This document shows, piece after piece, positions 19,327-30,256 of a DNA stretch of 64,000 bases. The stretch lies in contig JALJCQ010000025.1 of assembly GCA_023091665.1 (NCBI GenBank), forward strand, positions 248,001 through 312,000, written 5' to 3'. The notes beneath the pieces were generated by a model. It searched no databases. It was not told where the DNA came from and worked only from the letters and a program-made list of their open reading frames with translations. The stretch is from Pythium myriotylum (lineage: Eukaryota > Oomycota > Peronosporomycetes > Pythiales > Pythiaceae). A program made the translations under genes and the position numbers. The number at the start of each line of letters is the position of its first letter. Within the stretch, counting starts at the first letter, position 1.

Positions 19327-21145
19327 TCAGGCAGCGCGAGATGAAGTCCGGTGGCGCACGCCGACGTTGGAGAACCAGCGATGAGCCTTGATTTCTTGGA
19401 GAGAGAGCCGCTGGTCCGGGTCTTTTTGAAGGATCTGGAAAGTTTAGGGGGCTTTCGTGAGATGCGAGAACCAAATTTACTGGATTGTTTTAATATCTCA
19501 TCTCACCTTTTGAAGTAGGTCCTTGGCAGCGAGTGACAGGTTGGGCGGGACTTGGAGAGCGCCGTCTGTGATTCGTAAGATGGTCTCATCTTGGCCCTGT
19601 AATGTGAAAGAATGAACCAATTAGAAAGGAACGACAGGGACGAGATTGAAACTGATAACAAAGCATACCGGAGCCTCAAAAGGAGGTTTGCCAACGAGCA
19701 GTTCGTACATGATGATTCCCAGTGCCCATATATCGACCGACTCGTTGTACTTCTCGCCCTGTACATGGCCCACTTTGTCAGTCTTATTTGCATCAAACTC
19801 GCAATACCACGGAGGCACGCACTCGGATCATCTCAGGAGATAAATAGTCTAATGTACCGCATAGCGTCTCGCGTCGGTTTCTGCGTAGCCATAAGAGTAG
19901 AAACGTAAGTGTTTTGAAAGCGACTCCCACTTTCGATTCGGAAGAACGTACGCGTTGGTAACATTGGCAGATGACCATCCAAAGTCGGCAAGCAGAAGTT
20001 CGCCCTGAAACATGTTGTCAGCGACGCCATCCCTTGGAATCAAGAAAAACGGCAGCACGACGAGTTGATTGACTCACCTGGTCGGATAACAGAAGATTTT
20101 CTGGTTTGATATCTCGATGGATCACACGCTGCGAGTGGCAGGCTTCGAGCGCGCTCACCAGCTGAGCCACGTACGAGGCCGCGTCCTTCTCGGAGAATCT
20201 TCGGCTCGCTCGTAGCTTCTTGTAGAGATCACCGCCACCGGCGTACTTGAGTACGAGATATACGCGACTCTCGTCCTGGAACGTCGCATACAGCGGCAGG
20301 ATGTTTTGGTGGCGGATACGCGAGTGGATCTCGACTTCTTTGCGCAGCTGGTGCGCGACTCCATTCGCGCGCAGCTGGTCTTTGACGAGCACTTTGAGCG
20401 CAATGACCTGCTTCGAGTTCTTCTCGCGCGCCATATACACTTGGCCAAACTTGCCGCGCCCCAGCACGCGCCCAATCTCGAAATCCCCCAACGTCCACGA
20501 GCGAGGCTGCTGCTGCTGCTGCAAGGGCGCCGGGGGCGGCTGCGGCGCGTCCTCCATGGCCACATCTTCCGAATCGGTCGTGGACGACGCCGCCGACGAC
20601 TCTTGAGCCTGTTTATGCTTCAGCATGGTCGGCTCGACGACGGGCGATATCGTCGGCGCCGTCGCGCTCGGGGTCCTCGGGTCCGGCGTCGACTGCGTCT
20701 GCGACGCGCGCACGGCCGTCCGCGTCGGTTGCGTCGGCTGCGTCGTGGTCGCGCTCGCGCTTACGACGCGGCCATTTGCAGCGCGCGGCTTGGCGGCTGC
20801 TGTCGCGGTGGTCGTCGTCGCGGTCTTGGCCGGCACGTTCGCGTGGCGCTCTTTGAGCACGGAGCGAGGCGCCGACGTGGCGCTGGTCGAGCGCACGCCC
20901 GTCGCTGCGCGTGTCGCCGTCGCCGTCGTCGGAGGTCTCACCACGGGTCTCTGGATCGAGCGCGCCGAGGACGCCGAGCCCGACGACGACGACGACGACG
21001 TGGCCGAGAGCGGCGCCCGTTGCGCGGCCGCCGACGCCGCCGTGGGGCGCGTCAGCGACGACGACGACGACGCCACGGGTTTGCGCGCGAACGCCGCGGG
21101 CGGCGAGTTCTCGTCGTTGCGAGCGGTCCGCGCACGCGCGTGCAT
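19327..21145 (-). CDS. Aurora-type mitotic kinase
   Basis: Six exons: 20078-21145, 19952-20004, 19823-19880, 19669-19758, 19507-19596 and 19327-19434; introns are 64-73 bp with GT-AG ends and consistent phases, giving 488 residues. The first ~215 residues are a low-complexity Ser/Thr/Ala/Pro tail with a short Gln run. The kinase domain has [30 protein letters not shown] (the Trp after DFG is an Aurora hallmark), the activation loop [16 protein letters not shown] and [20 protein letters not shown]. Aurora kinases act at centrosomes and on chromosomes in mitosis. The start is taken at MHARAR, just downstream of a (GA)n/(CT)n tract (21168-21192). The neighbouring minus-strand gene encodes a centriolar-satellite protein. 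Confidence 0.93.
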
Positions 21146-21167
21146 GGCCGTGGCGGTCGTGGCGAAG

Positions 21168-21192
21168 AGAGAGAGAGAGAGAGAGAGAGAGA
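21168..21192. repeat. (GA)n microsatellite in the Aurora 5' leader
   Basis: About 25 bases of alternating GA lie 23-47 bp before the Aurora ATG; on the sense strand this is a CT tract. Similar GA/CT tracts occur in other leaders here (36037-36056, 52297-52331). Confidence 0.9.
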
Positions 21193-21359
21193 CCCTGGGG
21201 GGGGGAGGCTCAATGCCGGCAGGAAGGTGTCGCTTCTTCAGGACGTGGAGCTGCTCAGAAGAGCATACTGAAACCAAGAGAACCTGGTGTGGCCCACGCC
21301 CATTGGACGAGTTTGCAACGAGTCAGTCGCGCGAAAGGGGAAGATTAAGGTGGACCACC

Positions 21360-22561
21360 TCAAACTAGATCGCATTCTGAGCCGCTCAGAGCAGCAAAGG
21401 CAACTTGGAGCTCGTGGAGCGTGGCCGCGATCGCCGGGCTCAGGAAGAAGAGCGAGCAGAACTGGTCATGAGGAGAAGAAGTAGTGGTGGTAGTAGAATG
21501 GTGGTGGTGGTGGTGGTAGTAGTAGTAGTAGTAGGGGCGTACCTCTCGGAAGCTCGAGCTCTTGAAGACGAACGACTCGACGTCGGCGAGCGGAGGGACC
21601 GGCGTGCTGCAACAAATGGCGAAACGGATGAGTGCCAGTGGGTTCTGGACCAAGAGGGCGAGCCGCCACGTGCCTGGACTGTTGGACGAGCAGCCGTAAT
21701 CTCGCGACGACGCGGTCAGCTGCTATGGCGCTCGCGATACTATGCAACCGACACGACAATGACACAACGTGACACGTGGGAAAGCAGGGAGCGGCCCCTT
21801 CCCCCCCCCTCACCTGTCCGATCGGCCAGCGCTCTGTGCAGAAGACGGAGATGGTGACGCGTCTCCTCGGCTTTGACTCGCTCGCATCAGCTCGTTGTAC
21901 GCGTCGTGGACCTTGGCGAGGAACTCTGTTTCGATGGGCACGCACGCACGCTCTCCGTGTTAAACACGCAACGAAAGCCAGCGAGAGCCGGGGCATCGCC
22001 CCGCCACGAACCGTTGTAGATGAAGCACGCGGCAAACGCGGCCACAAAGTTCTGCAGCGTCGCGCGGACGGCTCCGTCGGGCGACTCGTTGAGGTGCGAG
22101 CTCGCTTGATTCAGCAGCGCCACGGGCACGTCGCTGCAGCGGCTCCAGACGATCTCGGCAAAGTCCTCGCTCGAGATCTCTACGCGTAGCCCATCCGTTC
22201 ACCACGCATCCACACCGACCTCGTACGTCAACCGAAACGCACCCGTGGCGAGGTCGACGCCCGAGAGCCCGCGCTGCAGCTGGGCGACGAACGCCGTCCG
22301 GTTCTGCAGCGTGCCGTTGACGTACTCGAACTCTCTCCCACGCACGTTGGCGCCGCGCGCCACGCTCGCCCAGTACGCCGCCAGGAAGACGCCTGGCTGC
22401 TCGGCGCGCTCCTCCTGGAGCCGTTTGACAAGATCTTCGAGCAGAAACGCGACGCCCGAGTGCTGCAAGTAGCTCGCGTCTCGCGGCGAGAGCCGTTGCG
22501 CCGCGGCAACGACGCGCTGCGCGCGGAGCCGGCTCATGCGCAGAGACGGGCGCGCGTCCAT
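21360..22561 (-). CDS. CSTPP1 (C11orf49)-like centriolar satellite / tubulin polyglutamylase regulator
   Basis: Five exons: 22243-22561, 22012-22179, 21814-21925, 21543-21678 and 21360-21461, giving 278 residues; introns are 63, 86, 135 and 81 bp. The translation follows the animal C11orf49 layout: YLQHSGVAFLLEDLVKRL near the start, FEYVNGTLQNRTAFV, then after intron 1 EISSEDFAEIVWSRC, then FLAKVHDAYNELM, then VPPLADVESFVF and FREFCSLFFLSPAIAATLHEL. Skipping intron 1 would hit an in-frame TGA; the 63-bp GTGCGT...TAG intron removes it and restores the expected join. The third acceptor (21678) was chosen by frame and is the least certain. The ATG at 22561 is preferred over an upstream TTG. In animals the protein recruits the polyglutamylase complex to centriolar satellites; a flagellar role is likely here. 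Confidence 0.72.
21486..21535. repeat. GGT/AGT trinucleotide repeat within an intron
   Basis: A run of (GGT)n and (AGT)n lies inside the last intron of the CSTPP1-like gene. Confidence 0.85.
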
Positions 22562-22933
22562 CGCCTCGCTCGCTCTTTCCCTTTGGGGGTCTGTCACGGC
22601 CTCTCCATCAGTCGGCGCCAAGAGATACGCGTCTCTTCAAGCTGACGCTGGAAGGTTGGTGTTAAAAGCGCCGTGCGCTTACTATCTACACGTCATCGAC
22701 GTGTCGGTAGCATTGTTACACTTGTTGTTTGTATAAGTTTACTATCCGCACGTCCTTCTTGGCTTTGTCGCCAAACATCCCACATCGCCATCGAGCAGCT
22801 CAGCTGCCTGACGATCGCGACGAAGACCACACGCCCATCTCCTTCTCTCTTCCTTCCGACCGAAGAACATGGCGAATCAATCTCACCGTGCACGCCGACC
22901 GCCACTCACTTTGCCATTCTCTCCCGATCTCCC

Positions 22934-23482
22934 ATGGACCTCGAGGCGCTGGCGCAGATCACGGCCACGGGGCTCGCCGGCATCTTCACGGGCGCCGCCG
23001 CCTACATCACCATGGCGCAGCACCCGGCGCTGCTCGAGACGCGCGAGCTCGCCTTCCAGGCGCCCTACTTCCGCCGCATGTACTTCTACGCCGCGCGCCT
23101 GCAAGGCCCCATGGCCGTCGGCAGCGGGCTCAGCTCGCTCGCGGTCTACTTTCTCCAGCGCAGCCGCAGCTGCGGGTGCCCCGTGCACGGCGCGCCGCGG
23201 CTCTGGCTCGCGAGCGGCGGCATCATGGTCGCCATGGTGCCGTACACGATCTCGCGCATGCTCGCGCTCAACGTGCGGCTCATGGACACGGCCCAGTGCC
23301 GCTCCAAGGGCAGCGCGTGGCTGCAGCGCATGCTGCGGCGCTGGGGCCGCCTCCACGACGTGCGCACGGGCGCGAGCCTCGTGGCGTTCACCGGCATGCT
23401 CGTCGCGCTCGCGAGCAACGGCCGCGCCAGCGACGTCGGCGGCGGCGGCAGCCACCACGCGTTCCACGCCGCGCGCAGGTGA
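22934..23482 (+). CDS. DUF1772-like integral membrane protein
   Basis: This intronless 182-residue protein has four hydrophobic segments: GLAGIFTGAAAYITMA near the N-terminus, MAVGSGLSSLAVYFL, ASGGIMVAMVPYTISRML and GASLVAFTGMLVALAS. The pattern A-x-Y-I-T-x-AQHPALLE followed by a basic loop fits the DUF1772/anthrone-oxygenase-like family of four-helix membrane proteins. The start is taken at MDLEAL; a longer in-frame extension uses a non-ATG codon. It is transcribed divergently from the CSTPP1-like gene, with 372 bp between start codons. The substrate is unknown. Confidence 0.75.
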   Translation: MDLEALAQITATGLAGIFTGAAAYITMAQHPALLETRELAFQAPYFRRMYFYAARLQGPMAVGSGLSSLAVYFLQRSRSCGCPVHGAPRLWLASGGIMVAMVPYTISRMLALNVRLMDTAQCRSKGSAWLQRMLRRWGRLHDVRTGASLVAFTGMLVALASNGRASDVGGGGSHHAFHAARR

Positions 23483-23931
23483 AGCAGGAGCGGCGGGAAC
23501 CAAGCACAGACCCAGGTGGAGGTGGAGGAGAGGATCATCGAGATCGGGATCACCTTGCGGCAAGAAACAAGATGCGTACGGTACAATGATTGGTGGAAAT
23601 ACTGTAATATAGCGATTCGATTGGTGGAAAATGCGCGGCCGAGAAAGTGCGACAACGGCAATGGTTGACATGGGACGAGTCGACACAGACAAGGCAGCCG
23701 CGCTTTCAGCAACCTGCACTTGCGGGAGCTTGCAGGCGTTGCAACTCCACTCGCGAATTCGCCGGCTTCGACTCAAGCCCCCCGGCCGTTTTTGGTTTCC
23801 TCCTAGGAGCTCTTGGCTCGCCAAAGTCTCGGGCCAGCCTCGCCAGTATCTCAGCTGCCAGTGCGTCGCCGCCTCCTGCAGGCCGCGCTCCCACGCCACC
23901 ATTTCCCCCCTCGCGTGATCCCCGCGCCTTC
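23483..23931. other. Intergenic, 449 bp
   Basis: Separates the DUF1772 gene from the acidic protein gene. An open frame runs through 23647-23931 in phase with the next gene but has no internal ATG, so it is more likely 5' leader than coding. Confidence 0.5.
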
Positions 23932-25408
23932 ATGGTACGTTGGTGCGTTTGGGACTGGATCGTGATGAGAAAAGAAAAGCCTGACGATGGGAGATTTCTG
24001 ACGACAGCGCATTCTTGAGCTGCTGGCGCTGTTCCGCGAGCTCTTCACGAACGAGCTGCGTGCGCTGCTCCACGCGCTGCCGACCGCGCTCGACACTTTC
24101 CGCGACGCGCTGCTTGCGACGTTCGACGCGTGCGTCGGCTTGTTCACGCGCGAAGACCCACCGGTGCGTTGCAAGTCGCGTCGCCGCTGCTGTTTGCCCA
24201 CCGAGACGGCGGTGGACACGGACGACGCTGCCTTGCTCTTCCCGCCGCCGTCACCTGGACCACTCGCGGACGAGGCGTCCTTTCTAGAAAGGCCGATGAA
24301 CACGCAAGACATGAAAGACTCGCTCCAAGCCGCCGGTGTCGACCTCGATCGAGTGCAGCAGCAACTGGGCAGGATGGACGACATCAACAGCCTCACGCTT
24401 GAAGACGAGCGCTGGGCGCTAGCCGCCGACGTCGCACGCCAGCTACAGAGCCATTTTGCTGCCGTTGCCGACGATCTCAACGAGCTGCAATCCGTCGACC
24501 CCCTCGTTCGTGAAGATGAAGAAGTCGAGCTGGAAGACACGAGCATTTGTGACGACGATGACGCCTCGCTCCACGTATCGGCCGCTGCAAGGGCAGACGA
24601 TCCCCAGGGTATTGTGTCTGGGCCACCGTCACTCGCGCTCTCCGACTTCGACGAAGATATCCCCCGTGTGCCTGGCGTCGCACGACAGCTTCCCCCCGGA
24701 TGGAACACCGACTGGACCGTCAATTCGTACATGCCAAATCGTCCTGCCAGTGACGTCGCCAGCGAAGACAACGCGAGCGTTCTCAGTGAGCCGACCATGC
24801 CTCGTTCGACTGGCGCGCCTTCTTCTTCCATGTCAGTCGGTGAAATAGCTGCGACGACCGAGCAGCTTCCGCTACCGGATCTGGATGAACCGGAACGCGA
24901 GCCTGAACTAGCGGACACCGTGAAGCCAGACGAGCCAGTCGCTGCTGACATTGTTGAAGAGCCTCTCAACTCAGTCATTGAAGTGTCCGAGTTCGTCTCG
25001 TCTCCGCCGCACTCAGGATCCAGTCGCGTGTCGAGCTGGCGGAGCACCATCCCGACTGGTGTGAGCTACCGCCAGCTCACGCTTGAACTCGCGCCCGACG
25101 CCGACGAAGAGGACTCGGCGTCGAGATTCTACCGTGCCGCGCTGCAGAAGCTCAAGCAAGAGCGCGAACTTCGCCAGCGCCTTCGCGCCGAATCAATGAA
25201 TGCACCAGCAGTCGTGCCGTCGACGCCGGTAGTCGCCCTCTCGCCATTGCGCGCCATGCGCGTTATCCCTCTCATACCCGAATATGAAGACGAGACGATG
25301 CGTCTCGCACGCAAGCAGAAGCTCGACGAGCTTCGCCAGCGCACGACCACCTTCCGAATCAAGATCGGCGAACCGCTCGGTGCTTCACTCAGCCCTGAGG
25401 CTATCTAA
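23932..25408 (+). CDS. Acidic, partly coiled-coil protein of unknown function
   Basis: The model has ATG 23932-23934 as the only coding bases of exon 1, a 73-bp intron (GTACGT at 23935, acceptor ...GACAG at 24007), then exon 2 from 24008, giving 467 residues. Exon 2 opens with a helical RILELLALFRELFTNELRALL segment, followed by a long acidic, Ser/Pro-rich disordered region and a C-terminal charged helix (FYRAALQKLKQERELRQRLR) and DETMRLARKQKLDELRQR. No family is recognised. An alternative is a non-ATG or spliced start upstream, since the frame is open to 23647. The coding potential of exon 2 is strong. Confidence 0.7.
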
Positions 25409-25513
25409 TTCCTTCCTTATCATGCCGTAGCGATGCGAGTCTGTGTGAAGCATCGCGATAATTTTTCTGTATTTGTAGCCCAAACAGTAGAATGTTGGAC
25501 AATGCAAGCCTCT

Positions 25514-27691
25514 TTACAATCGAATTGTGAACGGCCTCGCTTGATCATATGGATGCCTCTTGGCATTCGCAAGCTCTTCCTCCAACTCGGCATTCCGCTG
25601 GCCCAACATGACGATGTCTTCCTTTGCCACGCGCAGGAGCTGGACGGCATACTCGTACTTCTCTTGAAGGTCGCGCTGCTCGACATAGAACTCGCGCTTG
25701 AGATTCTCGACCATCGTCGAGAGCTTGGCCTTCGTCTCAGTCTTCCACTGAGCGTGCTCGAGCTGGAGAGCGTGCATTTGCTGCTGGAAATGGAGTGCGC
25801 GACTTCGCTGGCGCTCGACTTCTTCTGCGAGTTTCTTTTCTTTGTCTGCTGTCTGCGCGAGAGCTACTTCGAGTCGTTGCTTGTCTTCATCCGCCTGTAC
25901 TTGGAGCAGCTTACGCTCCTCGTCCAGCGCGTTCTGTAAAAACGCTTCGCGCTCATGCTTCATCTTCTCACGCTCATCTTCTTGAATAGCCTTGCGCAAT
26001 TTATCGTCCTCAGCAAGCAGTGCGCTCTTAGCGGCCACTTCAGCTTCTTCCTCAACCAACTTATCTTCGCAGGCCTTGAGCTCATCCTTCAGTCTCGCCA
26101 ATTCGTCACGATCGTTCACAACCGCTGTCTTCGTGGCCTCAATTTCCTCCATTTTTGCCTGCTTCTGCTTCGCTGTGAGCTGTCCACTGGTCTTCTGGAA
26201 GGTCTCGACGTCCTGCTGCAGCTTGGCTTTTCCCTGGGCATACGACTGCTTGTGAATCCGCATCTGCTTTGCGACTTGCAGTTTCTGCTGCTGAAGTGCC
26301 TTGATGCGCTTCATGATATCCATCTTCTCCTGCTTGACGGTCTGCATGAAACCCAAGATTTTCGTGTCATTGTTGAGACTCTTGAGGCGTTCCTGCTCAA
26401 ACAGTTCTGTTAGCCGCTGTTTCTCCTCCCATGACTCCTGCTTCGCTCGCTCAAGGTTCGCGATTGTTTCCTCCATCTGCGCCATCATAGCATCGTTTGA
26501 ACCACCACTTGATGATGCTGAGCCGGCAGCTGAGGTTGGTCGAACCATTTGCCGAAGGCGCTCGATCTCTTCACGTAGCTCTCGGATCGTGCGCTCGTTG
26601 ATATCTTCGTTCTTGCGAGTAGCATTCTTAATGGCCTTTGCGCGGTTTGCATACTGAAGAGTGCCGAGAGACTCATCGAAGTTGTCGTCAGCAGGAGAGA
26701 TCGCTGCAACCATGACCGTCAGTGAGTTACCACCGAGTGACTCTTGCAGTAGCCGCGTCAACTTCGAATCTCGGTACGGCACATGCCCTGCTTTTTTCTT
26801 CTGTGGATCGGCGAGCATTGTGATCACATTGCCCAACGCACTAAGGGACTTGTTGATTGCAGCGCCTTCCTTGAGCCGATCACCAGTCGCGCCAGTCTTG
26901 GAAGCTCGCTCCGACCCGGCGAGATCGACTAGGTTGATCTTGGCAATCATGCTAGTCTCCTTCTGGTTACCATTGTCCAGTTGCTGTGTCTGCTTGGATG
27001 CAATCTTGATTGTGAAGCACGAGTGCGACCTCGAACTTCGCTCGTTCATCTGCGTCGCAGCGACCTGGCGCACTTTATTTCCCTGAGCGAGCAGCCGAAC
27101 GACGTCACTAGGATCCTTGACGACGAGCTCGGCGAGTTGCTCGACATAAATGCCCATATCCGGGTGCTCACGAATCTTGAGCACCTTATCGGATGGGTTC
27201 AGCAGGTCCTTGATGACCTCGTTGTAGATTTCCAGAAAAGATACAGTCACGAGAAACTTCTTGGACGCGTCATCGCCCATAATCTTGGAGATACGCTCAA
27301 AGAGATCGTGGTTCATACGCGGGATAATGCCATGGTCGTCGCCACCACCCATCATTGTGTGGGTCTTACCCGAGCCAGTCTGGCCGTATGCGAAGATGGT
27401 GCCGTTGTAGCCTTGTAGCGCCTGGTCCACGATGGGCTTGGCGATCTCGTCGTAAACCTGTGGCTGCGTTGAGTCTGAGAAGTACGCGTAGTCGAATGTG
27501 AAGGACTTCGATGCCGTGTTCTCGTCTTTGCCCCGAGGTGATTCAGCCGAGTTCTCACCAATGGACGGGTTACGGATAACCACTGTCTTGCCGTCGCGAA
27601 CCTGGATTATACACTGCGATCCTAGTTGCGTCTCGCGCCAGTTCATGGGCCGGCATCGCACGGCTACCTTGACGTTCACATCGGTCGACAT
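25514..27691 (-). CDS. Kinesin with N-terminal motor and long coiled-coil
   Basis: This intronless 725-residue protein reads from the ATG at 27691 (MSTDVNVKVAVRCRPMN). Motor domain residues ~5-350 carry the P-loop GQTGSGKT, switch I NERSSRSH, switch II DLAGSERASKTGATG and the microtubule-binding YRDSKLTRLLQESLGGNS. The neck reads YANRAKAIKN. From ~370 to the end the sequence is almost all charged heptad coiled-coil, with a Ser/Gly-rich break near residue 390. No FHA or tail cargo domain is visible, so the subfamily is uncertain. Plus-end-directed transport, possibly flagellar, is the default expectation for an N-terminal motor. It starts only 194 bp from the stop of the HCCS gene. Confidence 0.93.
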   Translation of the reverse strand: MSTDVNVKVAVRCRPMNWRETQLGSQCIIQVRDGKTVVIRNPSIGENSAESPRGKDENTASKSFTFDYAYFSDSTQPQVYDEIAKPIVDQALQGYNGTIFAYGQTGSGKTHTMMGGGDDHGIIPRMNHDLFERISKIMGDDASKKFLVTVSFLEIYNEVIKDLLNPSDKVLKIREHPDMGIYVEQLAELVVKDPSDVVRLLAQGNKVRQVAATQMNERSSRSHSCFTIKIASKQTQQLDNGNQKETSMIAKINLVDLAGSERASKTGATGDRLKEGAAINKSLSALGNVITMLADPQKKKAGHVPYRDSKLTRLLQESLGGNSLTVMVAAISPADDNFDESLGTLQYANRAKAIKNATRKNEDINERTIRELREEIERLRQMVRPTSAAGSASSSGGSNDAMMAQMEETIANLERAKQESWEEKQRLTELFEQERLKSLNNDTKILGFMQTVKQEKMDIMKRIKALQQQKLQVAKQMRIHKQSYAQGKAKLQQDVETFQKTSGQLTAKQKQAKMEEIEATKTAVVNDRDELARLKDELKACEDKLVEEEAEVAAKSALLAEDDKLRKAIQEDEREKMKHEREAFLQNALDEERKLLQVQADEDKQRLEVALAQTADKEKKLAEEVERQRSRALHFQQQMHALQLEHAQWKTETKAKLSTMVENLKREFYVEQRDLQEKYEYAVQLLRVAKEDIVMLGQRNAELEEELANAKRHPYDQARPFTIRL

Positions 27692-27885
27692 TGCTCTGTT
27701 GAATTGCGCGGTCGACTGTGAAGCGTCGCGTTTCTGGTCCCTCCACCTACAAAATGACCTCTCTTCCAAACGGCACGCTTTCGGAAACCGTCGCAAGAGA
27801 CGCATCGAGCGAATAAGATCGACTCGTGGTTTGCTCTCAGAATCATCGTGTTTTATATATGCATCCAAATACCTCTCTCTGCAGG

Positions 27886-28744
27886 TCAGTCGCTGCGAGG
27901 GATGACCTTGGATCGGCCTTCTGTCGACGCTGGAGCCTGCTGCGAGTCCTCGGCCTTGTCGTTCCGACCCAAGAAAGCTCCGCGGAACGGCAGCAATGGC
28001 AGGATCTTGTCTTCGAACTGCCATCGAACACGGTCCACGATGCTCTCGACTGAGTCGAGTGCCGGCCGCACGTCCAAGTAGACGGACAGCGGCTTGCCAG
28101 GCTGCGGTTGGCCCGAGTAAAAGTCGATCACGTAGCGCACTTCCGTGCCATCCTCACGCTCGACGATCCAGTCATGGCGATCGAACGGCAGCACCGACCT
28201 TGGAATCAACAAAACCATCAGTGACGATCCACCTATCAATTTGACACAATCAAAAAGCAACGCACCAGCCGAGCAAGTTGAGCATGCGCGCCTTGGGGCT
28301 GTAGTCCGACGGGCGACCGATGAAGCGCTTGAGCTTTGGCGGCGTGGACGAGTGCTTGGCCTCCCACTCGAGCACCTCTCGCCAGCTCTGCTCGTTGACG
28401 CTGTTGTGGATCGCGACAATGGTCTTCATCTGCGCCGCCTCCGGGTCCCATCCTTTGCGCTGCATGGCCTTGTAGTACATCTCTTCCGACGGGTACTCCC
28501 AGAACTGCTGCGTGCCCGTCTGGTGCGCGGGCGTGTAGTCGCTCTTGGGGATGCTCGAGACCTCGCGCTGCTGCGAGAGCGGCTTCTTCGCGGCGCCCGT
28601 GACCTCCCAGGCGCCGCCGGCCGCCGCGTGGCGCGCGATGTCCATCATCTGCGCGCCGAAGCCGCAGCTCTCGTCCTTTTTCGCGCCCGCGGGCGCGTGG
28701 TGCGGGCACGCGGCGGCCGCCGGCGCGTTCACTTCGGCCGTCAT
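27886..28744 (-). CDS. Holocytochrome c synthase (cytochrome c haem lyase)
   Basis: Two exons, 28266-28744 and 27886-28198, with a 67-bp intron in phase 2, giving 263 residues. The N-terminal part has a Cys-Pro motif (AACPHHAP) typical of haem lyases. The core shows [52 protein letters not shown] and, across the splice, [18 protein letters not shown], then [10 protein letters not shown] and LDVRPALDS. The enzyme attaches haem to apocytochrome c in the mitochondrial intermembrane space. The ATG at 28744 is the first in frame; an upstream TTG is not used. Confidence 0.93.
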
Positions 28745-29060
28745 GGGCGGGCTGGTGATTGATGTGACCGTGGTGATCTGTGGTCTCGAGGACAAAGGGT
28801 GGGCCAGGAGCTACGAAACGATCGGATTGGTGGAAAAGAGAGGTATTTGGCCAATCAGAGAAGGAGAAAGGAGCTACTCATCGAAAAAATATCGAATGAG
28901 AAGTGCCGGACATTCGATATATGGGGCCACGGTCTGGAAGACGGCTGGCCCGATAGATCGCTGCTGTGGAGGGGACAAGGGTGCTCGTGAACGAGGAAGC
29001 AGGTTGTGGGATTGTGTTAGAATTGTGAAAGTTGATGGTTAGATCTCGAGAAGTTGGCGC
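28745..29060. other. Intergenic, 316 bp
   Basis: No feature is seen beyond the 5' flank of the HCCS gene and the 3' flank of the first membrane-protein paralogue. Confidence 0.6.
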
Positions 29061-30072
29061 TCAGGCCGAGACAGAAGTGCCGTAGTTGGTGGAACGCTGT
29101 TGCACGACGGGCATTCCGCCGACCGACGTGAGCTCTTCCGTAATGCCGGTCGATTTACTGGCTCCAAGTTGCGAGACCGCCCAAGACCATCAGCAGCAGA
29201 CAGAGACGCACACAGCAGACAGCAATAGCACAGTACATTCACAACGTCAGTCCCCATAGCAGCAGGAAAAAGGCAGTGACAGATGCAAAAGCACACCTGT
29301 CGACGAGAAACATAGAGAGGACCGAGATGATCAGCATGGCCGTGACGATGCCGGCGGCCTCGCCTGCACAGGCCCGCACGGCCAGGTCTGCAGCGAGCAC
29401 CTTGGACGGCAGTGCGACGTGCTTGTTGGACACGGAGATGAAGTACCAAATCGAGACGAGACCGAAGATCGGATCTTGTGCATAGAGAATCGCGAGCAAC
29501 GCGAACACCGCGACGATCGAAAGGTGCGTCACGTAGGTGGAGATCGTGAGATACCCCTGGCGTGACTCCTGTAGCGCGATCGCCAAGTGGATGAACGCCG
29601 TGCACGTGACCCACGCAAAGTACATCGCAACGGGGAGTTCGTTGCAAACGTACAACTTCCAATCGAACGCTGCACGGTTACCGCGGTCATTCACCGAGTA
29701 GATGTAGAGCACCAGCAAAACGAGCCAGAGGAGGAAGATCATGACAGTCGCGCCAACAATATAATGGTGAACGTACAACACCAGCCAGGCGATGTTGAGC
29801 ACACACGTCAGCGCGAAGCATGCGCGCAGTTGCGTGGGCTGGTTGGCGTCAGCGAAGAACGAATTCTGCGGGTAAATGAGATCCGTAAGCACGAGCAGCA
29901 CTTCGAGCGCGTAGATCGGGATCCAGATCGCAAACGCGAACGACGCCGGTGAAATGAGCGTCTCGTAGTTGCGTGCGAGCATCACAAAGCATTTGGCGTA
30001 GGCAATGTTGACGCCAGCCTGCGCGACTAGCAGCAAAGCATTGAGAAACGAGAGCCAGCTGTTCGTGTTCAT
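29061..30072 (-). CDS. TspO/tryptophan-rich-sensory-protein-like membrane protein, paralogue A
   Basis: Exons 29297-30072 and 29061-29157, 290 residues. There are about seven to eight hydrophobic segments. The family signature ISPASFAFAIWIPIYAL is followed by a second motif, CVLNIAWLVLY, and by MYFAWVT. The unspliced frame would end GLTL at 29239, but splicing at 29296/29158 (139-bp intron, phase 2) gives a tail ending in STNYGTSVSA, matching the YG-containing tails of the other five copies. The intron is longer than in the paralogues, so this junction is the least secure. The TspO-like name rests on the TPA-x-YAFAIWGxIY motif only; ligand and membrane are unknown. Confidence 0.75.
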
Positions 30073-30256
30073 CTTTGGAGAGCGCTGTGTCGTGAGGAAA
30101 TCTCAAGTGTGTACCGAGCAGTTGGATGTTGTGGTGGGACCGACAGTTGTCGGGTTGCAAGGAAAGAAGAGCGTCTGGGACGAGAGCGACAGCCAGACTG
30201 AGACAAGGCAAAGTACATTTGCACTGAAGTTGAAGATACGAATGGATACAACTGCC

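Noticed and set aside
20306..21271. Long plus-strand Arg-rich frames opposite the Aurora kinase
   Set aside because: Low-complexity antisense shadow of the Ser/Ala/Thr-rich tail.
22180..22202. 23-bp mini-intron to skip the TGA in the CSTPP1-like gene
   Set aside because: Too short and leaves the wrong frame; the 63-bp GTGCGT…TAG intron fits the family alignment.
22729..23589. Alternative long frames over the DUF1772 gene on both strands
   Set aside because: Arg/His-rich composition without domains; the frame from 22934 has four clear membrane helices.
29239..29296. Unspliced end of paralogue A (…WGLTL)
   Set aside because: Splicing to 29061-29157 restores the C-terminal exon type seen in the other paralogues.
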